A stretch of DNA of 64,000 bases from positions 704,463-768,462 of the forward strand of contig NW_003314266.1 in assembly GCF_000143415.4 (NCBI RefSeq). Direction: 5' to 3'. This document shows, piece after piece, positions 11,071-23,760 of this stretch. Below the pieces are notes generated by a model. That model was not told the DNA's origin. It worked only from the letters and a program-made list of their open reading frames with translations, and did not search any database. The first letter of the stretch is position 1, and every line of letters begins with the position of its first letter. Origin of the DNA: Selaginella moellendorffii (Eukaryota; Streptophyta; Lycopodiopsida; Selaginellales; Selaginellaceae). A program made the position numbers and the translations under genes.

Positions 11071-12099
11071 GGGGTCGTAGTTAACAAATTAAAGGTCTGG
11101 AAGACCTAGTACCTATTGGCAAACCTGTTAAAGTGCCGAGGTGAGATCACTAGGTGATCTTGTGGCTAAATAAGGACAAGGTCCTTGTTTGGGTTAAGGA
11201 ATAAGGTTCCTGTTGATTTGAACTATTGATGATGGTGTGGCTTGGTCAAGGTGACCAAGTGGGAAAAGCACCCTAGGGAAATGAGCTATGTCATTGCGAT
11301 GGCATAGTGTGTCCAAGGAAAGTAGTCTCTAAAGAGACCCATGGGAGGGTCACAAAGTTGGGCCGTGGATAGAGCCCACAGCAGAAGATGCTAAAGAGAC
11401 TTACTAGGGGCGAACACCCTAGTCTTGGCAAAGCAGAGCCTTTGCTAAGGAATCACAAGAATACCTCAAGGAGGGAGGTAGAGATTCGATATTGCTTGGT
11501 GCAACAATCAACGGATAGGAGCAAAAGATGAGTGGCCAAGATAGGGCCGTGGAATCCCTTGGAAGGAATCCAAGTGACAAAGTTAGGCGAGGAACACTAA
11601 TGTGTTGGACGCTAACAAATTCCGGAAAAGGAAGTGTGTTTCCAAGGATGAATTCCGAATTGCTCTGATTTGGCGAAAGTGGAAGCTCCAAGGGAGGGAG
11701 CGGTAAGGTAGCCAAATGATAGGGCCATGGACAGCCCTAGCACAAAGTATGATAAATGGAACTTAGTGCCCAAGGTGGCACGAAATAGAAGAGAGGATGA
11801 TGGTGCCCTCAAGTAATGAGCTTCCTAGGATGGGGAAGTGGAGTTGCACAATCTGTGCAATGCAAGGTGTTGGAGACACCTAGGAAATTGACTTCCAAAA
11901 GTCAAAAGAGTAAAAGTTCCAAGGTGCAAACGTTTAATAGATGGAAATTGAGACTACTTGAGAAGGAGTAGTGGGATTGACTTAGAGAAGGGTCTCTAAG
12001 AGGTTTAGCGAGAACTAAACCAATAAAAGGAGAGAACCACTACATGTGGTCCAATCAGTCTCTAACTTGGAGAGACTACCCCCCTTAGAGGATAGGTAA
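11071..12099 (+). other. internal non-coding region of the non-autonomous element, last part
   Basis: About 1 kb without recognisable coding or repeats. The reversed fragment at 20230-21697 is a diverged copy of roughly this stretch. Confidence 0.55.
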
Positions 12100-12234
12100 G
12101 GCATGGTGAGCCTTTGGTGTCAAACCATTGAGGAATATGCAAAAGGCATGGTGAGCCTTCAATGGCAAACCATTGACGAATATGGAGAAGGCATGGTGAG
12201 CCTTCAATGTCAAACCATTGACAAATATTGGCTA
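12100..12234 (+). repeat. three tandem copies of a 45-bp unit
   Basis: Units start GGCATGGTGAGCCTT at 12100, 12145 and 12190 and differ by a few bases. The reversed relative near 20330-20375 appears to hold only one unit, so copy number varies between family members. Confidence 0.85.
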
Positions 12235-12292
12235 GGTGCCAAGGATGGAAATGGTAACACATGCGGGTGTTACTTTATAAAATGGTTTACCG

Positions 12293-12332
12293 TTCGATGA
12301 GGACATCGAACTTCGTCTATGGGTGGTGGAGT
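12293..12332 (+). promoter_or_regulatory. hairpin plus polypurine-like tract before the 3' LTR
   Basis: Stem TTCGATG/CATCGAA with loop AGGA, then CTATGGGTGGTGGAGT directly against the LTR. The chromovirus has the same stem with loop TGGG (54911-54928) and the same tract. The tract is the expected place for plus-strand priming, though two T interrupt the purines. Confidence 0.6.
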
Positions 12333-12942
12333 TGTGAGACACAAAATCCCTAGGCCCCAAAGTAGAGCCGGAAAGGGCGCCACGTGGTAGTGGCCGAAGC
12401 GAGAGCCAAACGAGCGTAACACGTTTGGACCAAAAGCTCCGACTTGAAAAGTCAAGAGCGGGAGTGGAACTCCCAACGAAGTGCTCGAGGAACGAGCACG
12501 AAGCAAGCAAAAGGCGAGGCTCCAAAAAGGGACCCAAAAGGACCAACACATGACACGTGGGAGTGTCCGAGATGGACTCGAGTTGGAGTCCGAAGTGGAG
12601 TCCGAGATGGACCCGAGTTGGAGTCCGAAGTGGAGTCCGAGATGGACCCGAGATGGAGTCCGAGATGGAGTCCGAAGTGGAGTCCGAGGTGGACCCGAGA
12701 TGGACCCGAGATGGACCCGAGTTGGAGTCCGAAGTGGAGTCCGAGATGGACCCGAGATGGAGTCCGAGATGGAGTCCGAGATGGACCCGAGATGGACCCC
12801 AGATGGAGTCCNNNNNNNNNNNNNNNNNNNNNNNNNNNNNNNNNNNNNNNNNNNNNNNNNNNNNNNNNNNNNNNNNNNNNNNNNNNNNNNNNNNNNNNNN
12901 NNNNNNNNNNNCAGTCGAGACGAGCCCCGGGACCGAGACCGG

Positions 12943-12974
<32 letters not shown>

Positions 12975-14101
12975 TCGGGACCGAGACCGAGACCGAGGCC
13001 GAGGCCGAGGCCGAGACCGAGGCCGAGCCCGAGTCCGAGTCCGAGTCCGAGTCCGAGTCCGAGTCCGAGTCCGAGTCCGGAGCCTGAGAGGGTGAAAGCC
13101 CAAAGCGTTCGTCTCCCAGACCCTGGGGGGTTTGGTGAGCTCCAAAAGTATAGTAGGGGGAGGACTGTAGTGGAGCCAGTTTGGCCAGGAAAGGCCAGTT
13201 TGGCCAGGAAAGGCCAGTTTGGCCCAGGAAGGCCGGACCCAGTGTTGGGTGATGAGCTGCCCACTGGGAAGTCCAAGACTAGAGTGAACACGGACCGACA
13301 AGTGGGGTAGCTTGGTGAAGTGTTCAAGAGCCGGCTCTAGTTCCCCCGGGAGATCGATTGGCCGATGCTCCCAGTCCAAGTGTGGGTGGCACTACCTACT
13401 TGGATACCTAGTGTGGCTCAACGGAACCCGCTCTAAGCCCATGGCTAGAGCACCCAAGGGCAGAAGGCGAGGAGAGTACCCAGGTGGCTCGCGTAAGGCC
13501 ACGGTGTTCCGAAATGTTGTCCCAAAGGCCCAGACTGTGGAAAGGAAGAGGAGCAGTCCTCTGGGGTAGTGACCAAGGACACAGTCGTGTGGTGAGGAAG
13601 TCCCAGAGGACCGTGGGACTTAGTGGTCGGGCCTGTGGGTCTCGATCCAGTGGCAGTGTTGGCAAACACGGCCAGGGGCAGAAAGGGACTTAGTGGGGAC
13701 TGACAGAGGGATATTGGGGAAGGCTATTCCCCTTTTCGGTGGGCACCCTAAGGATGCTAAGGAGTGGATCTGAGATGACCACTCACGGATGGTTTGCCTA
13801 ATCTTGGAGAGCCAAGACGGTGATGCAAGTGGTATTGGACTACCAGTGTGGCAAAGGTGATTGGGCATGGCCTTAGCGTAACGGGCTGCTATGTCGGTGG
13901 TACATTTAAGTGTCGGTCATGGGATCGGACACGTGGAGCACTTGGACCAAGTGCAAATGTTGAGTGGCATGGATGCCATTCTCGGGGCTAGCAAGTCCCA
14001 AGTCCTGGATTGGACTTATGGAGGTTGTGAATGAGACTCCTCCAAGTGGTCAGAGGTGTGGTTAAGTGACTAAAGTAGAATGGAAAATTTAGTCGCTTAT
14101 A
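12333..14101 (+). repeat. 3' LTR of the non-autonomous element (contains assembly gap)
   Basis: Direct repeat of the 5' LTR, ending TTATA where the partner ends TTACA. The hexamer array is interrupted by a run of 100 N, so its true length is unknown. Outside the array the two LTRs are close, with scattered differences (for example near 13690-13760). Confidence 0.9.
12812..12911. other. 100-N assembly gap
   Basis: Exactly 100 unknown bases inside the purine-rich LTR array, a round size typical of a placeholder. Protein frames crossing it are meaningless. Confidence 0.98.
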
Positions 14102-14106
14102 GTTTA

Positions 14107-17100
14107 CTTGTTAAAGATGTGATTTACATCAAATTGCTTAATCCATCCTTTTTCTAATTTTTTTTTGTGTTGTATTAAAGGCTTCTAGCAAATCCATTTC
14201 CTTATTCTTCCTTGATATATTCTTATTCCCTTTCATTGCCATTTTTGTTAACATTTTCTTTATATCTTTTACTTTTATATCTATCTCTAAGTCATGTTTA
14301 CCCATCCCTTGTTCGAAATCAATTTTCATGAACTCATGAACTTGAGATAGTCATTTGAGATTTAATCAAGGCATCACAGACAATTTTATAATTTGAATAG
14401 TAATCTTGTGGGGATGAAATGAAAGTTTCTCTCAGTTAAAAAAGTTGGAGAGAAACTATTCTAGACCAAATAGTTTCTCTCCAACAAAGAAATTAGATAA
14501 ATCATTGATATCAAATAGTTTCACTATTTATTTTGTGGGATTTAGCAAAAAGGCTTTTAAAATAAATATATATATATAAATAAGGGATAAAATAGGAGGA
14601 TTACTGATACAGTTCTCTACAGATGATAGTTGGGTGCTGCAAAACTATACGTTGCTCTGAGTTTCTCAGAAAATAAAAAACTCTATAAAAGTATATGATA
14701 TATTAATTGGGACTAAATGCTATATAAATAAGTAAAATAAAGAAGTTGAAAATGCAAAAAAAGAGAGAAAATGCCATTTAGTACTGAATAATTATAAAAT
14801 GAAAAAGTTTACTTGAATGCAAATCACGTAAGGTTTAATTCATGAATCTCATATGCAAAACACCAATTTACCATTCTAAATATGTTGATAGTATATTGAC
14901 TCCTAAGGAAATATTTTTTTTTACCTCATTTAAGCAAATTCCAAAATCTTGGTGATCCAAATTTGCCTCTTACATAAAAAACAAAAATAATTATTATCTT
15001 TAGAAACTCTTCAATTCTTCTATTCGTTTGGCTATTCTAAAAAGTCCACTAACTATTTTTTATGCACATTTGCCAAGTGATAAAGTTAAAAGTAGTCACT
15101 ATTTTTATTTAGTTCTTTCCAATGTGCACTTTATTAAACACAATAGGTACTTCCAAAAGAGCATGTCATATTGATTACAGATTTTTTAGATAGCCAACCT
15201 TTTTGTTTCTTTAGTGGACATATTTAGTTTTCTCCATAGCTTTGAGAATGTTATTTTCAAGTTTATTTTATTTAGAAGAAATTAAATAAATTAAACAAAA
15301 TCAACTAGAAATAAATATTTAAACCGCATACCAGAAAAAGAGCTTGACAATAAACCAATGTGTTAAAAGGTGCTAAATATTTCTCCTTTTACCTTTCATT
15401 TCATTTTGTGAATCACAATTGATTCATCCCTCAAGGTATTGTTAAGTTTTTCTTTTGTGATATCTTTGTTGTCATAGAAGATAAATGCTATAAAGAGTGT
15501 TTTGATCTTTGTTGTTATAGTAGATAAATGCCATAAAAATTTTTTAGGAGGCCACTTTTTTGACCACCATGTTTATTGATATTGCAAAAAGATTCATGAA
15601 AATACCATTCAAAACTAAAAAATAAAAAAGATATTACTTATTCACATAATGCATGGTTTGATATAATTGTAGCACATTCTTGTCTTTCAATTCAAGAAAG
15701 GACTTCTCCACCTAAACATGTTTTTCTTTGTTAAAAGGAAAAATATGATTAAAATCACAATAGTCTAAACCTTTTATGGATGTGTTACAAAGAATATTGT
15801 AGGTTATACTATGATTTCTTCTTTAGTATTGAAGTTAGTTCATGCGAGACTTGTGATCATTATTAGGCAAGATTTAGCTAAAAACTTCTTTGAGCTTTTG
15901 GTTCCTTGAGTTTTCATGTTTGTAGTTCATTTATTTAAAGTTGTTGGGGAAGGCATTTTGGTTTATTAATTTCGATATTAAAGTTGGCTTTTGCATATAA
16001 TAATCATTGATGATGATTGACTATTATCTAGAATAGTTGATTACTCTTGTCAAAAGTTTTACTTAATTATTGTTGATCTAGAATGATTTACCATTCTTCA
16101 GGATGGTGGATTCTTTTCTTTAATAATGAATATGCATCTCTCTATTGATGGGTTGATTGATGATCTTTTATGATAGTTAGTTATTTTTTTTGATGGTTTT
16201 TAGCTTTTTGCATTACCACATGTTTTTTGTGGTTTGCTCTGAATTGGTCTTTTGGGTTTAAGATAACAGTAGGATGTTGTTGACGTTTGCTTGAGCAACT
16301 TTGGTTCCTTAGTCACATTCGCGACAGCATTGCCATTGTTGATGGTGCTGCTACATAGGATCATTCTGTTAAAAAATGAGCAAGGGAGAGTTTAGAGGAT
16401 ATGAGAGCAAGGAAATACAAAAAAGAACCTTGACAATTATCTAGAAAGAATCCCTTTTCAAGTGTTTGGAGAAAGGATCTAAGGGGAATTTATCTTTGTG
16501 TGTCAAAGAGAGAAGATGCTAAGAGAGACAGCTAGCTAGCTGGGATATTCCACTAGGCAAGTGGTTAAATTAAACTTTATTTGCTATAAGATCTTTGGTT
16601 CCAGAAAAACTAGAAGGCACTGTTTAGTAAAATAAATAAATTTTGCCATGTATTGCATTATAGAAATGCTTGGTTTGCTTTTGTTTTAAATATTTTTATT
16701 ATAATATATAATTTAGACTAATAATATATAATTTTGTCTATTCATGGACTCAAGACGTTTCTCAAGAGTTTAATCTACATTATTCTTAACAACAAGCTTA
16801 ATCTCTACCCAAGTTGATGGAAAGAGGTTTCACTTCTTTAAAAGGTAGTTTTCCTTCTTTTTTTTTCTACTTCTCTTCATTGCATTTTCCTTTGCAGCTA
16901 AAAATGAGCATAGCTACATTTGTTTGTAGACAAAATGTCAACAATATCTTCCAATGATCTTCCAATTTGCATCACTAATGATTCTAGGTATAAAATTGAG
17001 AGGTGTGAAGTGGATTGGATCTTTGCCAATATTTTGATGGCTCTGGAGGATAATGAACTCTGGGCCAAGCAAGGTTGAGTCCAACTCCTCATAATTGGTC

Positions 17101-17350
17101 CAAACTCTGGACTTTTGCTAGGGTTCTTAGACATCAGTGCTAGTATAGGAGATATTGAGATCACCATCAATGAGTTATGGTTGGTATTGCAATATCATAT
17201 GTTTCTTTGACTATTAGTTGGAACAAGTTGCTTAGGGATTGAGAGCTTAAGATGTCAAGACCCCCAACAAGATCAAGATTGGAAAATGCAAAAGACAAAA
17301 AGAAAAGCTAGTGGAAAAGAAGAAGAAGCCTTAGACTGGCGTTGATTCAA
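14107..17350. other. AT-rich spacer without recognisable genes
   Basis: About 3.2 kb of AT-rich DNA with homopolymer runs. I found no coding frame with family motifs and no clear repeat. It starts exactly after the target duplication of the LTR element. Confidence 0.55.
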
Positions 17351-17457
17351 ATTGTGGAGAAATGGAACAAAGCTAACCTATATATATTATAGGTTGATGA
17401 AGCTCCACCACTCTTGGATCGAAGACGGCCTAAATATAGTTGAGGTCGAGGAGGCAC

Positions 17458-17640
17458 CATGTCATCATCAGGAATGTGGCTCGAGACTCAGGAATCGTAC
17501 GGGAAATCAGAGAGTCAGGAATAGGGAAGTGTCTCAAGAGTCAGGAATAGGAAAGTGTCTCAAGAGTCAGATATGTGGTCTGCAGGTCAGGAATCCGGCG
17601 AGAGTCAGGAATGTGGCAAGAATTGAGGGATTCCTGACAG
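17458..17640. repeat. degenerate tandem repeat of GAGTCAGGAAT-type units
   Basis: Six or more irregular repeats of a phrase like AAGAGTCAGGAATAGG(A)AAGTGTCTC. Too degenerate to assign; it lies next to the Gypsy integrase remnants. Confidence 0.5.
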
Positions 17641-17702
17641 CACCCCCTCCTCAAGAACAAGTGGAACGAGGACGTGAATGAGAACGAAGAGGAGGATGAG
17701 AT

Positions 17703-17826
17703 GGGCGGTGAGGGAGCCATGTCCCAAACTTGATTTCAAACGCCTCAGTCCTTTCCCTATTATTGCCATCATTAATCCTGTCACTTATCGCCTTAACAAG
17801 GGTAAGGATATTGAACCAGTCATCCT
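17703..17826 (+). pseudogene. Gypsy integrase C-terminal remnant (plus strand)
   Basis: A plus-strand frame reads CPKLDFKRLSPFPI, then NPVTYRLNKG, which fits the conserved C-terminal end of Gypsy integrases (pattern KLxxRxxGPFxI...NPVxYRL). It breaks off soon after. The larger integrase piece next to it lies on the other strand, so the two were inverted relative to each other or come from different copies. Confidence 0.5.
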
Positions 17827-17859
17827 GATGATATTTGATGAAGCACTTTAGGAATTATT

Positions 17860-18490
17860 CTAACGTCTAAATTGTTCGCTCGAACTGTCCATCAGTTTGA
17901 GGATGATACGCCAAAGAAAGGTTGGCCTTCACTCCAAGCAGTTGCAAGAACCATTGCCAAAAATGGGAGATGAACTAAGGTCCCCGATCCAAAACCACAT
18001 TTGCAGGAATCCCATGAAGTCGGAAAATTTCCCTGAATACTAGTTTTGCCATGTCCTTGCCCGAAAACTCCTTGGTACACAGCAGGAAGTGTGCCATCTT
18101 TGTGAAGCGATCCACCACGACTAAAATGTTGTTGAAGCCTCCAAAACTCAGAAGATCACTCAAGAAATCCATGGAGATGGATTCCCAAGGACCTGAAGGG
18201 ACCGGGAAGGAACAAAGCAAACCTGAAGGAAGGTGGCAAGGTACTTTATTCCGGGCGCAAGTGTCACAGGAGGTAACAAAAACTTTGATGTGGTCGTCCA
18301 TGTGAGGCCACCAAAAGACCCATGCAACTAGCTCATAGGTTTTTGCAATGCCAAAGTGACCATCAGTCGAGCTATCGTGGCATGCCATCAGGACCAACCT
18401 TTGAGCATCACCTTTAGGAAAGTAAAGCTGCTCCCCACGGTAAAACAAGCCATCTAAGAACTCAAACTCGTCAAATCACCGGCAGTCAGG
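17860..18490 (-). pseudogene. Gypsy integrase fragment (zinc domain and start of DDE core)
   Basis: A minus-strand frame of about 157 codons shows the integrase zinc-binding pattern (HDSSTDGHFG, then CDTCARNK) and the core with SMDFLSDL (first Asp) and VVVDRFTKMAHF. After VVLDRG the frame shifts; the following DNA still encodes YHPQTDGQFER in another frame. It is therefore a decayed integrase. Its RT/RNase H part may be the piece at 26042-27034, separated by two later insertions (inference). Confidence 0.8.
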
Positions 18491-18501
18491 AGTCACTGTG
18501 T

Positions 18502-20229
18502 TGTAAGCGACTAATTTTTCCATTCTACTTTAGTCACTTAACCACACCTCCGACCACTTGGAGGAGTCTCATTCACAACCTCCATAAGTCCAACTCAGGA
18601 CTTGGGGCTTGCTAGCCTCGAGAATGGCATCCATGCCACTCAACCTTAGCACTTGGTCCAAGTGCTCCCCGTGTCCGATCCCATGATCGACACCCCAAGG
18701 TATCACCGACATATCGGCCCGTTACGCTAAGGCCTTACCTATTCACCTTGGTCACACCGATGGTCCAACACCACCTACATTGCAATCCCGTCTCTCATAG
18801 ACTAGGCCATCCATCCATGAGTGATCATCCTAGATCCACTTCTTAGCATCCTTAGGATGCTTGCAGACTTGGGGAATAACCTTCCCCAATATCTCTTTTC
18901 CAGTCCCCACCAAGTCCCTCTCTGTCGATGGCCGTGTTCACCAACACTGCCACTGGATCAAGGTCCGTAGGCTCGACCTCTAAGTCCAACTGTCCTCTAG
19001 GACTTCTTCACTTGGTGACTGTGTCCTTTGTCACCGCACCAGAGGGCTACTCCTCTTCCTTTCCACAGTCTGGGACTTTGGGACAACATTTCGGAACACC
19101 GTGGCCTTACACAAGCCTCATGGGTACTCTCCCCAACTTTTGCCTTTAGGTGCTCTAGCCATGGGCTTAGAGCGAGGTTCCGTTGAGCCACGACAGGTAT
19201 CCAAGTAGGTAGTGCCACCCACACTTGGACTGGGAGCATCGGCCAGTCGATCTCCCGGGGGAACTAGAGCCGGCTCTTGAACACTTCACCAAGCTACCCC
19301 GCTTGTCGATTTGTGTTCACTCTAGTCTTGGACTTCCCAGTGGGCAGCTCATCACCCAACACTGGGTCCAGCCTTCCTGGGCCAAACTGGCCTTTCCTGG
19401 CCAAACTGGCCTTTCCTGGCCAAACTGGCTTCACTGCAGTCCTCCCCCTACTATACTTTTGGAGCTCACCAAACCCCCCAAGGTTTGGGAGACGAACGCT
19501 TTGGGCTTTCACCCTCTCAGACTCAAACTCAGACTTGGCCTCAGACTCGGACTCGGACTCGGACTCGGACTCGGATTCGGACTCAGACTCGGACTTGGCC
19601 TCGGCCTCGGGCTTGGCCTCGGTCTCGGTCTCGGTCCCGATCTCAGTCTCGGTCTCGGTCCCGGTCTCGGTCTCGGTCCCGGTCTCGACTTCGGACTCCA
19701 TCTCGGGTCCATCTCAGACTCCATCTCGGACTCCATCGCGGGTCCATCTCAGGTCCATCTTGGACTCCATCTCGGACTCCATCTTGGGTCCATCTCAGAC
19801 TCCACCTTGGACTCCATCTCAGGTCCTTCTCGGACTCCATCTTGGACTCCATCTCGGGTCCATCTCGGGTCCCATCTCGGGTCCATCTCAGGTCCATCTC
19901 GGACTCCATCTCGGACTCCATCTCGGGTCCATCTCGAGTCCACCTTGGACTCCACCTCGAACTCCACCTCGGACTCCAACTCGGGTCCATCTCGGACACT
20001 TCCACGTGTCATATGTTGGTCCTTTTGGGTCCCTTTTTGGAGCCTCGCTTATTGCTTGCTTTGTGCTCATTCCTCGAGCACTTCGTTGGGAGTTTCACTC
20101 CCACTCTCGACCTTTTCAAGTCGGAGCTTTTAGTCCAAACGTGTTACGCTCGTTTGGCTTTTGCTTTAGCCACTACCATGTGGCACCCTTTCGGCTCCAC
20201 TTTGGGGCCTAGGGATTTTGTGTTTCACA
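18502..20229 (-). repeat. LTR of the truncated copy
   Basis: 1728 bp, inverted relative to the full element, with the GAG hexamer array at about 19506-20000 and the core block (reverse of AAAGTATAGTAGGG) near 19446-19460. No partner LTR exists, so no target duplication can be tested. Confidence 0.85.
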
Positions 20230-21697
20230 ACTCCACCACCCATAGACAAAGTTCGATGTCCTCATCAAATGGTAAACCCTTTCATAAAGTAATACCCACA
20301 CATGTTACCATTTCCATCCTTGGCACCCAGCCAATATTTGTCTATGGTTTGACACCAAAGGCTCACCATGCCTTGTCCATCCCCTAAGGAGCATAGCCTC
20401 CCCGACTTAGAGGCTCATTCGACCACTTGTGGTGGTTCTCTCCTTTTATTAGTTTAGTTCTCACTAAACCTGTTAGAAACACCTTCTCTAACTCGATCCC
20501 ACTATACATTTTCGAGTGGTCTCACTTTCCATCGATATAACCCTTGCACTTTGGAACTTTTAATTCTTGACTTCTCGAAGTCAATTTCCTAGGTGTCTTT
20601 GACACCTTGCATTGCACATATTATGCAACTCCACTTCCCCATTTTAGGAAGTCCTCTACTCGAGGGCAACATCATCCTCTCTTCAATTTCGTGCCACCTT
20701 TGGCACTGAGTTCCGGTTATCATAATTTGTGCTAGGGCTGTCCACGGCCCTATCTTTTGGCTACTTTGCTGCTCCCTCACTTGGAGCTTTTACTTCGCCA
20801 AATTGGAGCACTTAGGAATCCATTCTTGGAAGTCCACTTCCTTTCCCACAAGCTGTTAGCATCAAACACATTAGTGTTCCTTGGCTAGCTTTGTCATTTG
20901 GATCCCTTTCATTAAATTCTATGGCCCAAACTTGGCCACTAGTCCTTTGCTTCTATCCTTGATTGTTGCAACCAACAACACAGGATCACTATCTCCATTT
21001 TTGAGGTATCCCTTCGGTTCCATAGCAAAGACTCTTCTTTGCCAAGTCCGGAGGATGTTCACTCCTAGTACGTCTCTTTAGCATCTTCTGCTATGGGCTC
21101 TATCCACGGCCCAACTTCGTGACCCTCCCATGGGTCTCTTATAGAGATTACTTTCCTTGGACTCACTATGCCATCGCATGGACATAGTTTATTTCCCTTA
21201 TATGCCCTTTCCACTTGATCACTTTGACCAAGCCACACCATCTTAAATAGTTCAAATCAACATTTTGAACCAGGAACTTCCTTCCTTAGCCAACCAAGGA
21301 CCTTGTCCTTATTTGGCCATAAAATCACCTAGTGATCTCACCTTAGCACATTAACAGAGTTGCCAAGAGGTACTTGGTCTTCTAGACCTTCAAGTTGTTG
21401 ACCATAACCCCGGGGGCATCCCCCACACTTGGCGGTGCACCCAAGCCAGCCCTTACGGCCAAGGGTCCATAGCAACTGAGATTAGGTGTCCCCATCTCAC
21501 TCACCATGTCCTTGGTGCCACTTGCACCAAAGCGTTTAAGTTAGATATGCTGAGCTTTCACACTAAGCAATCTAACTGTGCATCACGACTCCGAGGCATC
21601 CTTCGCTTGGCGGTGTGCCCAAACCAGTCTCCCTACTGAGAGTCCATGACCACCGAAATATGAGTGTCCTCATATTCCAAACCATCACCACTACGCC
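18502..21697 (-). mobile_element. truncated reversed copy of the non-autonomous LTR element
   Basis: Reverse complement of the element at 6388-14101: one LTR (18502-20229, ends TGTAAGCGAC and TTTCACA on the plus strand) and about 1.47 kb of interior up to the hairpin-module region. The 5' LTR, primer site and T-arm mimics are missing. The break near 21697 falls where the partner reads GGGCGTGGTGATGG, and the next bases belong to a Gypsy copy. It is more diverged than the full copy and contains one unit of the 45-bp repeat. Confidence 0.85.
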
Positions 21698-21808
21698 AAC
21701 TTACTGGAGAATACTAGGTCCGGAAAGAGAACCTGAAAGATCTATGGTAGCATGTGGTCAACCTAAAGTATGATGATGAGTTGTGCATCTCCAATGAAAG
21801 TGGCTTGC

Positions 21809-22237
21809 CTAAACTTGAGATCTGTGGCCAACTTCATGGCACTGATAGCTACCAAATATTTGTTTAGCTGATGTCATTGGCAAAGTGATAGAGAGGTTGG
21901 CTATTTTGTTCTTAGTAGAATTAATCATCCAAACTCCAATGCTGGCAACTTGGATTTTGGGACAGGAGGCATTATTGAAATAAGCTGTAATCATAGGAGT
22001 GTCCTCTTCCTCAAATAAAGATGTTGGGGACACCACATTTGGCAAGCTCGTCTCTGGCAAGTCAGGGAAGAACATTGCTGTTGAATCCGAGGCCTTTATC
22101 TCTTGCTCTCTTTGCTTCTGATGCTCTAAGTGTGCAATCTCTAATGCAAGGGCTAAAGATGAGTATTCTGCTAGTGAGGGAAGATCCTCCACTGAAGTCA
22201 AGTCCAAGTCTGGGGCTGAATCTTTAATGTAATACAC
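21809..22237 (-). pseudogene. extra RNase H domain fragment, decayed copy
   Basis: Frame with FFPDLPETSLPNVVSPTSL followed by PMITAYFNNASCPK, parallel to PMITAYFDGAFCPK in the copy at 59384-60156. The catalytic first Asp has become Asn, and the frame is lost after about 142 codons. Confidence 0.7.
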
Positions 22238-22576
22238 TTCGATCTATACCAGGGCTCCACAATAGGAAATTCTGAAGTCAAAGAGATATAACTTGCATGC
22301 AACATGTCCAATTGGCTTCATTCTTTCTACTAGCTATTTGCCTAAATGTTACCCTTTGCCTCTAATAAACAGTATGACAAAATACACTCTGAATCATCGG
22401 CTACAGCAATTTAGTGAGAAGATGCTAGCTGTGTGACACCTTCGACAGTTGCTGAAGAGAATTGAGTTTGGCTGCATCCTCTGAAAATTGGACCTGGTCT
22501 AGAGTGATTGTATCATCAAGCTCTATGAGAGAGAGTTGGTCCCATGCAAGAGACAAATCAAGAAGCCCTTCCTCAA

Positions 22577-23640
22577 TCAGAAACATTCCAAAAAGTTGGA
22601 TGTGGAAGCCGGCACTTTATAAGCCCCGCCATCAAATAAAAAGGGTGTGGCTAGAGGCTTGGCCTTACTCTCAAATAAAGAGAGTGAGGCTGAGAGATGT
22701 CCAGAGCTGTTTGACTCACCTCCAACAATGTCAATCGTATTGCATGAGAAAACATCCATCATATATATGGGTGACTCCACTACTAACTCAAGGAAAATCT
22801 TTATGAGCTCAGGAGGAAAATGTGGTGTGGCAACTATCTTAGCCTGAACCTTCTGGGTGTGATAAGAAAGAACTTTGCCATGGTTGTTGAGAAATGTGGT
22901 GCTATGGATTCCAATGCTAATTACCATCCTACCTTTTGCACTATTGATGGTGCAATGGGCTGTGACTTGCCATGAGTGGCCAAGGATGATAGATTCCTTC
23001 AAAGAGGACGTTTGAAGATGCTGGTAGTCAACCATGAGGAAATCTACCTAAAAAATAACACCCTGCACCAAGACCTTGACACCATAGCAAATACCCGCTA
23101 GAGGAATAGTGTGATTGGCAAAGGTTTTGAGCATGATGGAGGAGCTCTCAATGATCTATAGCTGTGTTGAGAGGGTAGTTTCAAGAGAGATAATGTTGTT
23201 TCTAGAACTAGAGTCAACCAAAGTGTCCATCTTGCAAGAGGAAGTACCAATCTGCACCAGAAAGAAGAATGGACCAAGATTTCCACCATATTTTGTCATG
23301 TCAACAATGTGCACCTCTTGAGGAGTCCTACAAAGGGTGCTCTATGGTGTTCCTAACTATGCAAAATCCTCCAAACACTGGCTGAATCCAGAGATAAAGC
23401 ACAACATTTCTCAAGTGAAAAGGTGATGGGAATGTCAACCAACTACTGAAGAACTGGCTCCGAAACATGAATAGCTATTGGTGAGATCCTAGGAGGAGAA
23501 GAGAGTAGTGACTTGAAGGGGAGTATATAAGCCACCCTCTATGTCACTAGATTTGGTGCTAACAAAGATTCACTCTCAACCGATGCCAGGGGATCCACAA
23601 AAGGTTGAGCGGCTGCCTTCTTCTTCACTTGGGCTCAAGT
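22577..23640 (-). pseudogene. aspartic protease and linker region, decayed copy
   Basis: Collinear with 60679-61830 of the related element. Short frames preserve phrases such as SLKESIILGHSWQVTAHCTI and the flank of the protease active site, but several stops and shifts separate them. Confidence 0.6.
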
Positions 23641-23760
23641 GGCTGCAATTTGTTGCTACTATTTATAGAGTTCCTCAGCTACCAAAATCATGTTGACTAA
23701 TGAGGCTAGCGCCTTGCCTTCGCTTGACAAAGGGGCTACCTCGATTGCTTGTTACTCCAA

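Larger units (their letters stand above)
6383..14106 (+). mobile_element. non-autonomous LTR retrotransposon (LARD-like) with GTTTA target duplication
   Basis: Two direct LTRs (6388-8189 and 12333-14101) begin TGTGAGACAC. The left one ends in CA; the right one ends in TA, probably mutated. The 5-bp target duplication GTTTA is intact (6383-6387 and 14102-14106). A tRNA-iMet-type primer site follows the left LTR, and a G-rich polypurine-like stretch precedes the right one. The internal region of about 4.1 kb has no gag, protease, RT or integrase and no long open frame, so proteins must come from another element. The chromovirus at 48569-56098 shares its primer site type, hairpin modules, polypurine region and LTR core block and is the likely helper. 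Orientation is set by the primer site. Confidence 0.92.

Noticed and set aside
12270-13379. Frames of 288-369 codons across the second LTR
   Set aside because: Same array artefact, and they run through 100 N.
19225-20387. Frames of about 300 codons on the plus strand
   Set aside because: Antisense of the LTR array in the reversed copy; low complexity.
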